NCBI RefSeq assembly: GCF_000765475.1
Contig: NZ_JRHO01000009.1
Coordinates: 62,001-126,000 of the forward strand
Direction of reading: 5' to 3'
Source of the DNA: Methanococcoides methylutens
GTDB lineage: Archaea > Halobacteriota > Methanosarcinia > Methanosarcinales > Methanosarcinaceae
Length of the DNA stretch: 64,000 bases
Positions 17,306-27,037 of the stretch are shown here, one piece after another (within the stretch, counting starts at the first letter, position 1; each line of letters begins with the position of its first letter). The notes beneath the pieces are model-generated. The model saw only the letters and a program-made list of their open reading frames with translations. It was not told where the DNA came from and did no database searches. The position numbers were made by a program, and so were the translations under genes.

Positions 17306-18127
17306 ATGCTTACAAAGAGGATTATACCGTGTCTTGATGTCACCCTTGATTCAGAAGGTGGCACCGTTGTCAAAGGTGTTGAGTTCGTAGATCTCAAAAA
17401 AGCAGGTGACCCTGTGGACCTTGCTAAACGCTACAATGAGCAGGGTGCGGATGAACTTGTTTTCCTTGACATTACAGCATCCCATGAAGGCCGCTCAACA
17501 ATGATAGATGTGATCGAGCGTACTGCTAACGAGGTCTTCATCCCCCTGACAGTCGGTGGAGGGATAAATTCTGTTGAGGATGTCAGGCAGATACTGCGTG
17601 CAGGTGCAGATAAGGTATCCATCAACACTTCTGCGGTAAAGAACCCTCAGCTTATCAAAGAGGCTTCCGATATATTTGGGTCCCAGTGCATTGTGACAGC
17701 TATCGACTGCAGACGCAATCCGGATGTTGAGAACAATCAGGACAAGACAATTCTCGAGCTTGAGGATGGAACTCCTGTATGGTATGAAGTTGTGATCTAT
17801 GGTGGTCGCAAACCCACAGGCCTGGATGCTGTCCAATGGGCGAAGAAGGTCGAGGAGCTTGGCTCCGGCGAGATTCTGCTGACAAGTATGGACCGTGACG
17901 GCACCTATGATGGTTTTGATATTCCTATCACAAGGAAGCTTTCAGAAGAGCTGGAGATCCCTATCATCGCCTCTGGTGGCGTCGGGAAACCTGAGCACAT
18001 GTATGGAGGTTTCATTGATGGTAAGGCCGATGCCGGACTTGCTGCAAGTATCTTCCACTTCGGGGAGTTCACTGTGCGTGATGTGAAAGAAGCACTGAAG
18101 AAAAAGGACATACCTGTCAGGCTTTGA
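17306..18127 (+). CDS. hisF: Imidazole glycerol phosphate synthase subunit HisF
   Basis: This 273-residue TIM barrel has the catalytic aspartates in IIPCLDVTL and VTAIDCRR, and phosphate-binding loops LTVGGGI and IASGGVG. HisF closes the imidazole ring in histidine synthesis and releases AICAR, using ammonia from HisH; hisH is not in the window. It is divergent from the surface protein gene. A MazG-like gene follows after 38 bases. Another histidine gene, hisE, lies at 45031, so the pathway is scattered. Confidence 0.97.
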   Translation: MLTKRIIPCLDVTLDSEGGTVVKGVEFVDLKKAGDPVDLAKRYNEQGADELVFLDITASHEGRSTMIDVIERTANEVFIPLTVGGGINSVEDVRQILRAGADKVSINTSAVKNPQLIKEASDIFGSQCIVTAIDCRRNPDVENNQDKTILELEDGTPVWYEVVIYGGRKPTGLDAVQWAKKVEELGSGEILLTSMDRDGTYDGFDIPITRKLSEELEIPIIASGGVGKPEHMYGGFIDGKADAGLAASIFHFGEFTVRDVKEALKKKDIPVRL

Positions 18128-18165
18128 TCGCATTTTATCCTGATAACATTTAAGGAGCTGACAAT

Positions 18166-18453
18166 ATGGAGATCTCAGAATTCCAGAAACTGATGTACGA
18201 TCTGTACGCACACAATGATAAACGTAGAGGAGCTGCTGCCACCACTCTCTGGCTGGTCGAAGAGATCGGGGAACTGGCAGAGGCAGTTCGCAGGGAGGAC
18301 ATGGAAAACCTGAGGGAAGAGCTTGCAGATTGTTTTGCCTGGATAGGCGCTTTGGCAAACCTCTTTGATATCGACCTCGAGGAAGCATTCCTGGAGAAGT
18401 ATCCGCTTGTCTGTCCTACATGCGGAAAGAACCCATGCATTTGTACTGACTGA
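18166..18453 (+). CDS. MazG-like nucleotide pyrophosphohydrolase with CxxC tail
   Basis: This 95-residue all-alpha protein has the MazG metal motif WLVEEIGELAEAVRRED with a second acidic helix EELADCFAWIGALAN (EExxE...ExxD pattern). It should hydrolyse non-canonical or house-cleaning NTPs. It ends in CPTCGKNPCICTD, a compact zinc-knuckle-like tail not essential to the MazG fold. GGAGCTGAC precedes the ATG. Its position behind hisF might point to a phosphoribosyl-ATP role, but HisE is encoded elsewhere in the window. Confidence 0.85.
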   Translation: MEISEFQKLMYDLYAHNDKRRGAAATTLWLVEEIGELAEAVRREDMENLREELADCFAWIGALANLFDIDLEEAFLEKYPLVCPTCGKNPCICTD

Positions 18454-18460
18454 TCTTTGA

Positions 18461-18497
18461 GATGGAGTCTTTTGGTTCCATCCATTTTTTATTTCTA
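18461..18497 (+). terminator. Hairpin terminator after the MazG-like gene
   Basis: GATGGA at 18461-18466 pairs with TCCATC at 18477-18482, followed by ATTTTTTATTTC. The large protease gene converges from the other side. Confidence 0.45.
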
Positions 18498-18564
18498 CGG
18501 ATTTGTTCAAAAAGTCTCATTATAGCTTAAAGATCTAAAAAATAAAGAAGATAAAGGAAGAATC

Positions 18565-21500
18565 TCAGTTCTTCCTTTTCCGGAACAGACAGACAAATTC
18601 CAAAATAAACACAGATGCGAGCATAGTAAATCCTGGGATACCTTTTGCTTCACTTGCAGGAAGCTCCTCTCCTGAGGATTCAGTATTATTAACAGTACTG
18701 AGCTTTCCATCTGCTGGATCCGTATTGTCTGTTAAAGGTTTATCATCCATATCCGCTGCAATAGCAAATGGTGAGAAGCCAGGGGTTTTAGCCTCAAAGT
18801 AAATATATCCCTCATCTTCATCGACCCTGGTTGTAGAAAGCCGGGTCCATTCTCCCTCACTATAATGGTATAATGAAATGGCAGATGTCTCAATTCCATT
18901 TTCTGAGAGCCATTGCTTACTTACCCTGAAGCCTATGACAGCATCTTCTATCTTATCATCACCAAATGCAGCATTACCGACCCAGATGTTCATGTTCTGA
19001 TACACGATGCCCGGAGCCTGTGAATCTACAAGCTTTGAAGTATCTTTTAAGACCTCAATAAGTGTGCTGATCTGACCTGCATTGGCTACTCCCTTAAACT
19101 GAACATAACCGATGTGGCATTTTTCTTCATTGAATTCGTATCTGGACAACTCTCCTGCAACAACATTAGAAGCTGCAGCATCTTTCACAAGAATGTTCTC
19201 AAAAGCTTCACCGGTAGCACCGCCACCACCGCCACCGCTACTAGTGGATTTGCTAGCAGGGGATTTATTATCACCAATATCAGTAATTTTCAACGCAGTT
19301 GACACTTCTTCAGACCATGCACCATCGTTATCCTGTACACTGAAGTAAATGGTGTGTGTACCGACTGAAAGACTGGATGTGCTGAAATTAGCAGAAGTGT
19401 TCAACTGACCGTCAAGACTGGATGTCCAGTTGTAGGCTACAATTGTACCATCTGAATCTGTTCCGGATCCATTGAATATTACTGTCACACCTTCAGGGCT
19501 TCCACCCATTGCAATCGGGCCAATTGTTGCAATAGGCGCTACGTTTGGTTTCACATAGATGGATTCTGTAAATGGATAAAATCTTAAATTTGAACTATTG
19601 TCTGCAATTCTCAATGCAATATTTTCTGTTAGATACAAGCTTTTGCCACTTGATAAGTATAGATATCCAGATAACTCCATTGTTATCGTTTGGTCATCAA
19701 CAGAAGAAACTGCTAACCTTCCAAATCTGTCATCCACATTAATTTCTATAACTTCTTCAGACAATTGCCAGACACCATCAATAATTATGAAATTGCCTGA
19801 CTGATTAACCTCATCTACATGGAGCATCAATGTAAGAATATCACTCTCATTTAGCATATCCTGCTCGTAATACCATGTCTTATCTGACGTAGTTGCATTA
19901 GTACTTGCATTAATAATTGTGTCATCAACGAACGTACCATTCCTGGTCAACTCGAGCCAGACCTTTTCACCATTAACATCGATTTCCTTTGGAGTGACCA
20001 CATACCCTTCTCCGAGATTTAGTGAATCACCAATTCCGATTATATTAATGCTATTATCATCGATTATAAGTTTGGTAAGGATAGATGCATTGGTGATTGG
20101 AATATACTGTTCACCCAAAAATCCAATCTTTTCATATGTAAAATCCATTAATGGATCAGATTCCATCCTGAAGTCGAATTGTGGTTGAATGCCCGGGACT
20201 ATGGTAGTATTATAGATAAGCTCTCCTGGATCAGCATCTAGCATTCTATCCATGTTATCTACTCCGTGAACAGTCAGCACTTCGGATGTAGCATTATTAT
20301 CAAGATCATACCAGAAGCCAGCAAATGAATTTGCATTCCAGATATAAGTTTTATCTGAAGACGGTGAATCAATGACTGTTCCACGTACTTCATAGATACC
20401 TGATTCAGTTGGCTTCTTCTTTAAGTAGAACCTCAATGATGGATCGTCTGCAACCCGAAATTCAAAGTTATCCATTAAATTATTAGTACTGCCGGCATCC
20501 AGAACTATATCCTCATCAAGTTCCATTGTGAGAGTAGTATCATTGACAGAAGACACGACCATCTGACCGTATTTATCATCTGCATTAATTTCTGTTACCT
20601 GGTCAGATATCTGCCAGATATCGCCCAAAATTACACAAGGATCATCCTGCCCATATACTGTACTCACATGGATCATCAAGGTAACAACATCCTCCTCACC
20701 AGACATGTCCTGCATGCAATACCAGGTCCTGTCTGACGTAGGTTGACTAAAGCTTGCATTAATAATAGTGTCATCCACGAACGTCCCATTCTTGGTCAAC
20801 TCGAGCCAGACCTTTTCACCATCAACATCAATCTGCCTTGGAGTGATTGCATATCCCTCTTGAAGTTCAAGTAACTGCCCGGTTCTTAAGGTATATGCAT
20901 CGTCGTTGTCCGCAAGCAGTTTTGCAAGCTTATCTGGTGTATTATTCAATGGGACATACTCTTCACCAAATAATATCAACAATGGATACTCACTAGAATA
21001 ACCCATGAATTCGACTTCTTGGATTGTTGTTGTATAGACAAGACCTCCTTGTCCAATTGTCCTGTCTGAGACAAATGATCCGCCGTAAATTCTCAAAGTT
21101 TCTGTTGATATATTATCATCAATATCATAGTAGAATCCAGGGAAATCTACTGCAGACAGTTCTAAGAAATCCGTATCTTGTTGACCAATAATATCATCAA
21201 GGTCAGTGCCGCTAAACACGGGGCTCCTGAGTTCATGCATTTCTTCAACGATTTGTCCATTTGAAATTAGATGATCTGATAAGGTATCAAAGAACACTGG
21301 GGTATAGATTCCGTGGTTTACATAAAAAGACTGGATTATCTCGTTGATATGTGGAGTTCCATCGCTCAAGTCTCCGTTGTTGTCATCGACTATCAATATA
21401 GCCTCAAGAAATTCCTGGAAGTTCTGAGGTTCGAGCTTCATGGCTCTGATTATCAGTTCGTCTGCAAGTTCAGCACCCAGAGCCTCCCTCATATCCCACA

Positions 21501-23616
21501 TGGCACCTGATACTATAAGGCCATCATAATGAACCTCTCCCATGATATCAGAAGGATATTTATTGTTGTTATTGAGATTTGTGATGCCTTCTGTATCGCC
21601 AACACAGAATTCTTCTGAGTTAATGGGATCATTGTTGATCGTAGACCCAAAATAATCCGCCCATCCTTCATTGAGGGCACCCGATTCATCCCTATAAGGC
21701 AGATATGTTGTATAGATATGATCGACAACGCAGTGTGTGTACTCATGGTATACAACATCGCTAAGGATGGCGAAAGACTCATAGTATTCGTTCCCTCCAT
21801 AGAAATATATGTCCGTCCCATCTGACATTGCATTCCCACTATATGACCCATACTCCACGGTTGCAATGGTCTGGTAGTCCATGGAATTTATGTCAAAGGG
21901 GCTGCCTTTTGTGAAGTAGTCGTGGATTACATTGACATGGTAGAAAACAGTTGACTCCTCTCTCTTGTCGGATGTATCCATATCAGCCCAGTTCCAGTTG
22001 TATGTTGGTGAGGTCAGGTTGAATTCCAGGTACGTATCTTCCTGATCCTCGTTGACAACCTTCACATAGGGACCACTAAGTTCTGAATATATGGTTGCGT
22101 TCTCTCTCAGGTTGGTGATGTTGTAATATCCATTTTTGTCGGTGGTTGTTAAGGGAGAGGATAATGTCTCAGCTTGAACACTGAATCCACTTAGGTTCCA
22201 GTTCCCATTTAAATCCTCAAGATCATCTGAGAACACCATTCCACTATCACTGGTCACTGTAATGTTGTCTGCATAAAATCCGTTTTTAGAAACACCAAGA
22301 TCAGTATCATACAAGAATCCGATCCATGCCTGTTTCCCATCCCAGTCTGATATGTCTATGGATTTATCTGTCCATGAGGTCTGATATCCTGTATAATTTG
22401 CAAGATTGGTGAAATTATTCCCATCTTCTGAAATGATCACATATGCATAATCATAATTGTATTCAATCTCATACTTTGTGCTGAAATTAAGTTTGGAATT
22501 GACTGCACCGGTAAGGTCAATGGGTTCAATTGTTATTGCAGAATTTTCCAGATAGTCTCCACGCCCTGAATAGAGCACCCTCTTCGGATCTCCAATGATT
22601 AATGATATTGTCTGGTTCCAGAAAGGCACATCAACTGGATCCTGCGAGGGGTATTCCTGATATATCCTTCCTGTTACGTTGCCTTCAATGCTGTATGAAA
22701 ATATCTTATCATATTTGTACAATACATTTCCGGTGGTTGCATCTACAAAATATGTCCATGAGCTTAAAGGCTCTTTAATGGTAGACAGATCGACCATATA
22801 CACAAGATGGTACTTATTGGCATCTTCTATCTCCACCGGATAGATCACCAGTGATATGTCCTTTGTTTTGATAGTTTTTGTCTGTGGGGTGGACTTTCCG
22901 GACATTTCACTGAGTGAGATCGAACTCAATGGTATGGAAGGACCTGTGACCTCGATCCCGAGATCATCACTTATTATGGAAAGTGCTTCTGCCTCGGTAA
23001 TTGTGGGTTTTGTTGGTGCTGTTATGTCCTGAAAGCTGTTTGAATCCACAGCTACGACCTTCCCATCATTAACTGTGATTCCTACCCTTGAGGAGTATAC
23101 AGGAATTCCCTCATATGACTGCTGATATACGATATTGCTAATTCCGTTCTTTCTTTCATATAGGGATGTGTCATGATCTTCTTTTACTAACTCGATCTCA
23201 GAAGGTTCAAGACCGAATATCTGTTCGTTTTCAAGAATAAAGTTCCTGACCAGAGATTCTGTTATCTGTTCAGTTTGAATAAAAGATGTAGATGAGAATT
23301 GATAATTTTCCTGATCTGATGGAAGAAGTTCTATGCTGCCTCCGATCATTCTATTTGGCAGGTTTGAGTCTTTGTCTGTTGAAACTAGCCAATTTTCACC
23401 GTATTTTGCAGTAAATAGTTCTTCCTTGCTGGAAGCAGATTGATCATTTATAAGATAATTAGTAACGACTTCATCCTGTGAAGTGTATAGTTTATCACCG
23501 TCAGTATCGTAATGGTATTGCTGCAGGGTATCAAATTCAGAATTGTTATTTTCATCAGCAATTGCATTTGTAGATAATATAACTATAAATAATAATACTA
23601 ATAATATTTTATTCAT
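18565..23616 (-). CDS. Giant secreted metalloprotease with S-layer domains and PGF anchor
   Basis: This 1683-residue protein starts at ATG 23616 (MNKILLVLLFIVIL, signal peptide); TTG 23631 adds five residues. Order: FTP/PepSY-type propeptide (about 110-310); a MAM or immune-inhibitor-like beta region (350-500); a gluzincin catalytic domain with H624-E-Y-T-H628 and NEGWADY (E650), as in M36/M4 peptidases; two repeats of a Methanosarcina-type S-layer duplication domain, GFYYDIDDN at 827 and GFWYDLDNN at 1100; a PKD-like domain (1360-1450); a Ser/Gly linker; a PGF-pre-PGF domain (1473-1621); and IPGFTML, a hydrophobic stretch and RKRKN at the end. It probably sits in or on the S-layer. Many Asn-X-Ser/Thr sites suggest glycosylation. 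Confidence 0.85.
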   Translation of the reverse strand: MNKILLVLLFIVILSTNAIADENNNSEFDTLQQYHYDTDGDKLYTSQDEVVTNYLINDQSASSKEELFTAKYGENWLVSTDKDSNLPNRMIGGSIELLPSDQENYQFSSTSFIQTEQITESLVRNFILENEQIFGLEPSEIELVKEDHDTSLYERKNGISNIVYQQSYEGIPVYSSRVGITVNDGKVVAVDSNSFQDITAPTKPTITEAEALSIISDDLGIEVTGPSIPLSSISLSEMSGKSTPQTKTIKTKDISLVIYPVEIEDANKYHLVYMVDLSTIKEPLSSWTYFVDATTGNVLYKYDKIFSYSIEGNVTGRIYQEYPSQDPVDVPFWNQTISLIIGDPKRVLYSGRGDYLENSAITIEPIDLTGAVNSKLNFSTKYEIEYNYDYAYVIISEDGNNFTNLANYTGYQTSWTDKSIDISDWDGKQAWIGFLYDTDLGVSKNGFYADNITVTSDSGMVFSDDLEDLNGNWNLSGFSVQAETLSSPLTTTDKNGYYNITNLRENATIYSELSGPYVKVVNEDQEDTYLEFNLTSPTYNWNWADMDTSDKREESTVFYHVNVIHDYFTKGSPFDINSMDYQTIATVEYGSYSGNAMSDGTDIYFYGGNEYYESFAILSDVVYHEYTHCVVDHIYTTYLPYRDESGALNEGWADYFGSTINNDPINSEEFCVGDTEGITNLNNNNKYPSDIMGEVHYDGLIVSGAMWDMREALGAELADELIIRAMKLEPQNFQEFLEAILIVDDNNGDLSDGTPHINEIIQSFYVNHGIYTPVFFDTLSDHLISNGQIVEEMHELRSPVFSGTDLDDIIGQQDTDFLELSAVDFPGFYYDIDDNISTETLRIYGGSFVSDRTIGQGGLVYTTTIQEVEFMGYSSEYPLLILFGEEYVPLNNTPDKLAKLLADNDDAYTLRTGQLLELQEGYAITPRQIDVDGEKVWLELTKNGTFVDDTIINASFSQPTSDRTWYCMQDMSGEEDVVTLMIHVSTVYGQDDPCVILGDIWQISDQVTEINADDKYGQMVVSSVNDTTLTMELDEDIVLDAGSTNNLMDNFEFRVADDPSLRFYLKKKPTESGIYEVRGTVIDSPSSDKTYIWNANSFAGFWYDLDNNATSEVLTVHGVDNMDRMLDADPGELIYNTTIVPGIQPQFDFRMESDPLMDFTYEKIGFLGEQYIPITNASILTKLIIDDNSINIIGIGDSLNLGEGYVVTPKEIDVNGEKVWLELTRNGTFVDDTIINASTNATTSDKTWYYEQDMLNESDILTLMLHVDEVNQSGNFIIIDGVWQLSEEVIEINVDDRFGRLAVSSVDDQTITMELSGYLYLSSGKSLYLTENIALRIADNSSNLRFYPFTESIYVKPNVAPIATIGPIAMGGSPEGVTVIFNGSGTDSDGTIVAYNWTSSLDGQLNTSANFSTSSLSVGTHTIYFSVQDNDGAWSEEVSTALKITDIGDNKSPASKSTSSGGGGGGATGEAFENILVKDAAASNVVAGELSRYEFNEEKCHIGYVQFKGVANAGQISTLIEVLKDTSKLVDSQAPGIVYQNMNIWVGNAAFGDDKIEDAVIGFRVSKQWLSENGIETSAISLYHYSEGEWTRLSTTRVDEDEGYIYFEAKTPGFSPFAIAADMDDKPLTDNTDPADGKLSTVNNTESSGEELPASEAKGIPGFTMLASVFILEFVCLFRKRKN
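19944..19973. repeat. Repeat inside the S-layer domains, copy A
   Basis: These 30 bases are identical to 20793-20822, 849 bases away. The flanks are also similar: both encode GEKVWLELT(K/R)NGTFVDDTI in the two S-layer domains. The identity at DNA level indicates a recent duplication or gene conversion within the protease gene. Confidence 0.8.
20793..20822. repeat. Repeat inside the S-layer domains, copy B
   Basis: This is the second copy of the 30-base identical block (see 19944-19973), in the first S-layer domain of the protease. Confidence 0.8.
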
Positions 23617-23880
23617 GTCCTGAAATTTCAAGTTATATTATTTAACTATATACATAATTGCAGGAACATGTTAATTTTTGACAAAGTATATGATTGTTGG
23701 ATAACCCTTTGAGCATTTATCTGTATTTTTCAGTAATTCCCTGATTCTGCAGAAATTGTTGTGAATAAATGAGTGAGATTTTCTCACTTTTTCTTCTTTT
23801 GCCACGTTGAATCATGCTTATATATGTTCAGCTGTTTGATAGCAATTATATAGGTCACTATTATTGGAACTTCATCAGAC

Positions 23881-26334
23881 ATGACTGCTAATACAATGAT
23901 TAAAAAACCTGAACTTCTGGCTCCTGCAGGCAACTGGGAATCTTTCGTAGCTGCTGTGGAAAACGGCGCAGATGCTGTCTATCTTGGTGCGAAGACCCTG
24001 GGTGCAAGGGCTTATGCCGGTAATTTCACCCTTGAAGAGATACAGGAAGCTATCGATATTGCACATCTTCGCGGTGTCAGAGTCTTTGTTACGGTAAATA
24101 CTCTGGTTAAGGATGAAGAGATCGGAAGAGCTGCGAAAATGCTGTGTTCCCTGAGCGAATACGGTGCAGATGCTGTCATTGTCCAGGATATCGGTTTGCT
24201 TTCCCTTGCAAAAGAGCTCGTTCCTGAACTTCCGATACACGCAAGCACCCAGATGACCATTCATAATAGTGAAGGCGTACGTTTTCTCGAAGAACTGGGT
24301 GTCAAAAGGGTCGTGCTTGCAAGGGAAATGTCCCTTGAGGAGATAAAGACAGTAAAGCAGGCTAGCAACATCGAGATCGAAACCTTTGTTCATGGAGCAC
24401 TTTGCATCTCCTATTCAGGCCAATGTCTTCTTAGCAGTATGATCGGAGGCAGGAGTGGTAATCGTGGGCATTGTGCCCAGCCCTGCAGGAAGATGTACGA
24501 ACTGGAAAAGGACGGTGAGCTGATCGATACCGATGGGCCTTATCTATTGAGTCCCAAAGACCTCAACACAACAGAAATGCTGCCACAGCTGATCGAAGCA
24601 GGTGTGGATTCCTTCAAGATAGAAGGCAGGATGAAAAGGCCTGAATATGTGGCAGGTGTCGTGAGCACATACAGGCGTCTGATCGATCGCTACATGGCTG
24701 ATCCGGATTCGTATTTTGTATCTCCTGAGGAGTCCCTTGTACTTGAACAGCTTTTCAACAGGGAATTCACTGACGTTTATCTTGAAGGTACATCAAGGAC
24801 AGGCATGATGAGCCGCGAACAACCATACAATCGTGGTGTGGTCGCAGGTACTGTTGTGGGCTACAACAGCGATGACAGGCGTATCATAGTAGAGCTTTCC
24901 ACCGAACTGGAATTAGGTGACGGTATCGGTGCTGAGGGGCTGGAAAATGCAGGCGAGAACATCACGCGCATGGTTCTGGACGGCAAAGAAGTTGATTCCG
25001 GTACAAAAGGTGATGTTGTTGAGATCCCGTTCTTTGAAAAGGTTCGTTCAGGGTGTTTTATCTACAGGACCATGGACCGGTCCTTAATGGACTCGCTGAA
25101 AAAGACATTCACATCTCCAAAGCCTATTCGGAAAGTGCCTGTTAGTCTCCGGTCAGAGGTCGCTGCAGGTTCAGTATTGCATCTGGAAATGGTGGATGCT
25201 GATGGCAATGCGGTGTCTGTGGATTCTGATTATGTCGTTGAGGTCGCCCAGAAGAAACCGACAACCCAAGAGCAGGTCATCCAGCAGCTCTCAAAATTAG
25301 GCAATTCTGTTTTTGAGCCACTTGACATGGATGTGAATGTTACGGGAGATGTGTTCATCCCCATAAGGGCACTTAACGATATCAGGAACCTGGCAGTTTC
25401 ACAGCTGGAATCTGCAAGGATAGAAAAAGGGCGACGTAACCCAAAAGACAGCTGTAAAGCTCCTGATGTTGCCTGTGAGGAAGTGCATCCGGATAAGACC
25501 TTGCTGGTTGTAAGTGTTGATGATTCCCGGAGACTTGAGGGCGCTATTGCTGGTGGTGCTGATGTCATCTATGTCGGAGGGGAAGTTTTCAGGGGTCGCG
25601 AACCTATGGACATGAAGGAAGCCTTCGAGAAGTGCAGAAGTGAGGGTCGAAAGATCTACGTGAACACCCCGAAGATCGTATCGGATGAAGATATGGGGCA
25701 TGTGCAGGAAACACTCAAATTTGCAAAGGAGATTGGTTTTGATGGTGCAGTGGTCTCTAACTACGGTACATTCAGGCTTGCAAAAGAAGCAGGTATGAAT
25801 GTGGTCGCTGATAGTCCGATGAATGTGTTCAATATGAATTCATATGCATCCATGAAGCAGCTTGGTGCAGGTTCGGTGGTATTGTCCCCGGAAATGTCAT
25901 TGTCCCAGGTAGAGGATGTCGCACAATGTGGCTCTGTGGAGTGCATTGTTCACGGAAGGCAGGAGGTCATGGAATCACGTTACTGTATGCTCGGTGACCT
26001 GTTCAGCACAGGGGCAGGATGTTCCCGCATGTGCGAGGATGGAAAGTTCGAGCTTTATGATGAGAAAGAGTATTGTTTCCCGATTATCATGGACAACGAC
26101 TGCAGGATGCATGTGCTGAACTCAAAAGAGCTGTGCATGATCGAGAGCATTGGTAAACTTGTCAAAGCAGGTGTGGCAGCGGTGAGGATCGAGGCAAGGA
26201 CAATGGATGCCTTGAAGGTGAAAAAGGTCACACAACGCTATCGTGTTGCTCTGGACGGTAAAAAGAAGGCTGGCAAATGCAAGGATATTACTGATGGCTA
26301 TACTTCAGGCCATTACATGAGGGGAGTTCTATGA
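23881..26334 (+). CDS. Peptidase U32 family protein, double-length
   Basis: This 817-residue protein begins MTANTMIKKPELLAPAGNWESF. The U32 signature is FVHGALCISYSGQCLLSSMIGGRSGNRG, split here over residues 176-203, with cysteines CAQPC. The second half repeats the barrel (LLVVSVDDSRRLEGAIAGGADVIYVGG) and a degenerate signature ECIVHGRQEVMESRYCMLGD. U32 relatives (RlhA, TrhP) hydroxylate RNA using prephenate-derived chemistry and iron-sulfur clusters, so an RNA-modification role is as likely as proteolysis. It overlaps the next gene by 4 bases (ATGA). Confidence 0.85.
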   Translation: MTANTMIKKPELLAPAGNWESFVAAVENGADAVYLGAKTLGARAYAGNFTLEEIQEAIDIAHLRGVRVFVTVNTLVKDEEIGRAAKMLCSLSEYGADAVIVQDIGLLSLAKELVPELPIHASTQMTIHNSEGVRFLEELGVKRVVLAREMSLEEIKTVKQASNIEIETFVHGALCISYSGQCLLSSMIGGRSGNRGHCAQPCRKMYELEKDGELIDTDGPYLLSPKDLNTTEMLPQLIEAGVDSFKIEGRMKRPEYVAGVVSTYRRLIDRYMADPDSYFVSPEESLVLEQLFNREFTDVYLEGTSRTGMMSREQPYNRGVVAGTVVGYNSDDRRIIVELSTELELGDGIGAEGLENAGENITRMVLDGKEVDSGTKGDVVEIPFFEKVRSGCFIYRTMDRSLMDSLKKTFTSPKPIRKVPVSLRSEVAAGSVLHLEMVDADGNAVSVDSDYVVEVAQKKPTTQEQVIQQLSKLGNSVFEPLDMDVNVTGDVFIPIRALNDIRNLAVSQLESARIEKGRRNPKDSCKAPDVACEEVHPDKTLLVVSVDDSRRLEGAIAGGADVIYVGGEVFRGREPMDMKEAFEKCRSEGRKIYVNTPKIVSDEDMGHVQETLKFAKEIGFDGAVVSNYGTFRLAKEAGMNVVADSPMNVFNMNSYASMKQLGAGSVVLSPEMSLSQVEDVAQCGSVECIVHGRQEVMESRYCMLGDLFSTGAGCSRMCEDGKFELYDEKEYCFPIIMDNDCRMHVLNSKELCMIESIGKLVKAGVAAVRIEARTMDALKVKKVTQRYRVALDGKKKAGKCKDITDGYTSGHYMRGVL

Positions 26335-26747
26335 AGATCTTCCTTTCCGGCTCCATTCGTGGGGGCAGGCAGATGCTTCCCACATACCAGTTCATTTGCG
26401 GGTATCTTCGCAGTAACGGTCACGAGGTGTTGAGTTGGCATGTGGCTCACGACGGGGTCGAGGCGACGGAGTCCCTCATGAGCGAGAGCCAGATCTACGA
26501 ACGTGACATGGGCTTTCTCAGGGAAAGTGAATGCATGATCGCAGAGGTAAGTCTTGCTTCTACTGGAGTTGGCTATGAGGTATGCTCGGCGATAAAAAAG
26601 GGTATTCCGATACTTTGTGTCCATAAACCGGATGCCAACGTCTCTGCCATGATACTGGGGAATACCAATTGCAACGTCATTGTGAAAGATTATTCTGGTA
26701 ATGAGGATCTCGAAGTTATCCTTCGGGAATTCCTTGCATCTTTTTGA
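26331..26747 (+). CDS. Deoxynucleoside 5'-monophosphate N-hydrolase-like protein
   Basis: This 138-residue Rossmann-like protein starts KIFLSGSIRGGRQ, with ERDMGFLRESECMIAEVSLASTGVGYEV in the middle: the pattern of the nucleoside 2-deoxyribosyltransferase/DNPH1 (Rcl) family. It would cleave the glycosidic bond of deoxynucleoside monophosphates as nucleotide house-cleaning. The ATGA overlap with the U32 gene means translational coupling. A true transferase function cannot be excluded. Confidence 0.75.
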   Translation: MKIFLSGSIRGGRQMLPTYQFICGYLRSNGHEVLSWHVAHDGVEATESLMSESQIYERDMGFLRESECMIAEVSLASTGVGYEVCSAIKKGIPILCVHKPDANVSAMILGNTNCNVIVKDYSGNEDLEVILREFLASF

Positions 26748-26791
26748 AGTAAGGATTAAATATCTTTGACATCTATTTTTAGTAGATAAAC

Positions 26792-27037
26792 ATGGTAATG
26801 GAAATTATAGTAGTACTGGTGGCTATCATCATAGCTCTTCTTCTGTACAAGGTGCTGAAGACTGTCAAGAACATGGTAGTGAACACCGTATTGGGTGTGA
26901 TTCTCCTTCTGATCGCTAACTTTGCACTGGGTCTGAATATTGCTTTTTCATGGGTTGTGATACTGGTCTGTGCATTCACAGGAGTAGTCGGAGCAGTTCT
27001 GATAGTGCTTTTAGCATATCTCGGTATCTTCTTCTGA
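26792..27037 (+). CDS. BofA-like small membrane protein
   Basis: This 81-residue protein has three hydrophobic segments; the part VVNTVLGVILLLIANFALG to the end matches the pattern of the BofA family (pro-sigma-K processing regulator). Archaea have no sigma-K, so the function is open. Its last 27 bases overlap the 3' end of the methyltransferase gene on the other strand. A TATA-like TATTTTTAGTAG about 20 bases before the ATG suggests a short leader. Confidence 0.7.
   Translation: MVMEIIVVLVAIIIALLLYKVLKTVKNMVVNTVLGVILLLIANFALGLNIAFSWVVILVCAFTGVVGAVLIVLLAYLGIFF

Noticed and set aside
24012-24393. Minus-strand ORFs opposite the U32 gene
   Set aside because: Composition follows codon bias of the U32 gene on the other strand; no start signals.
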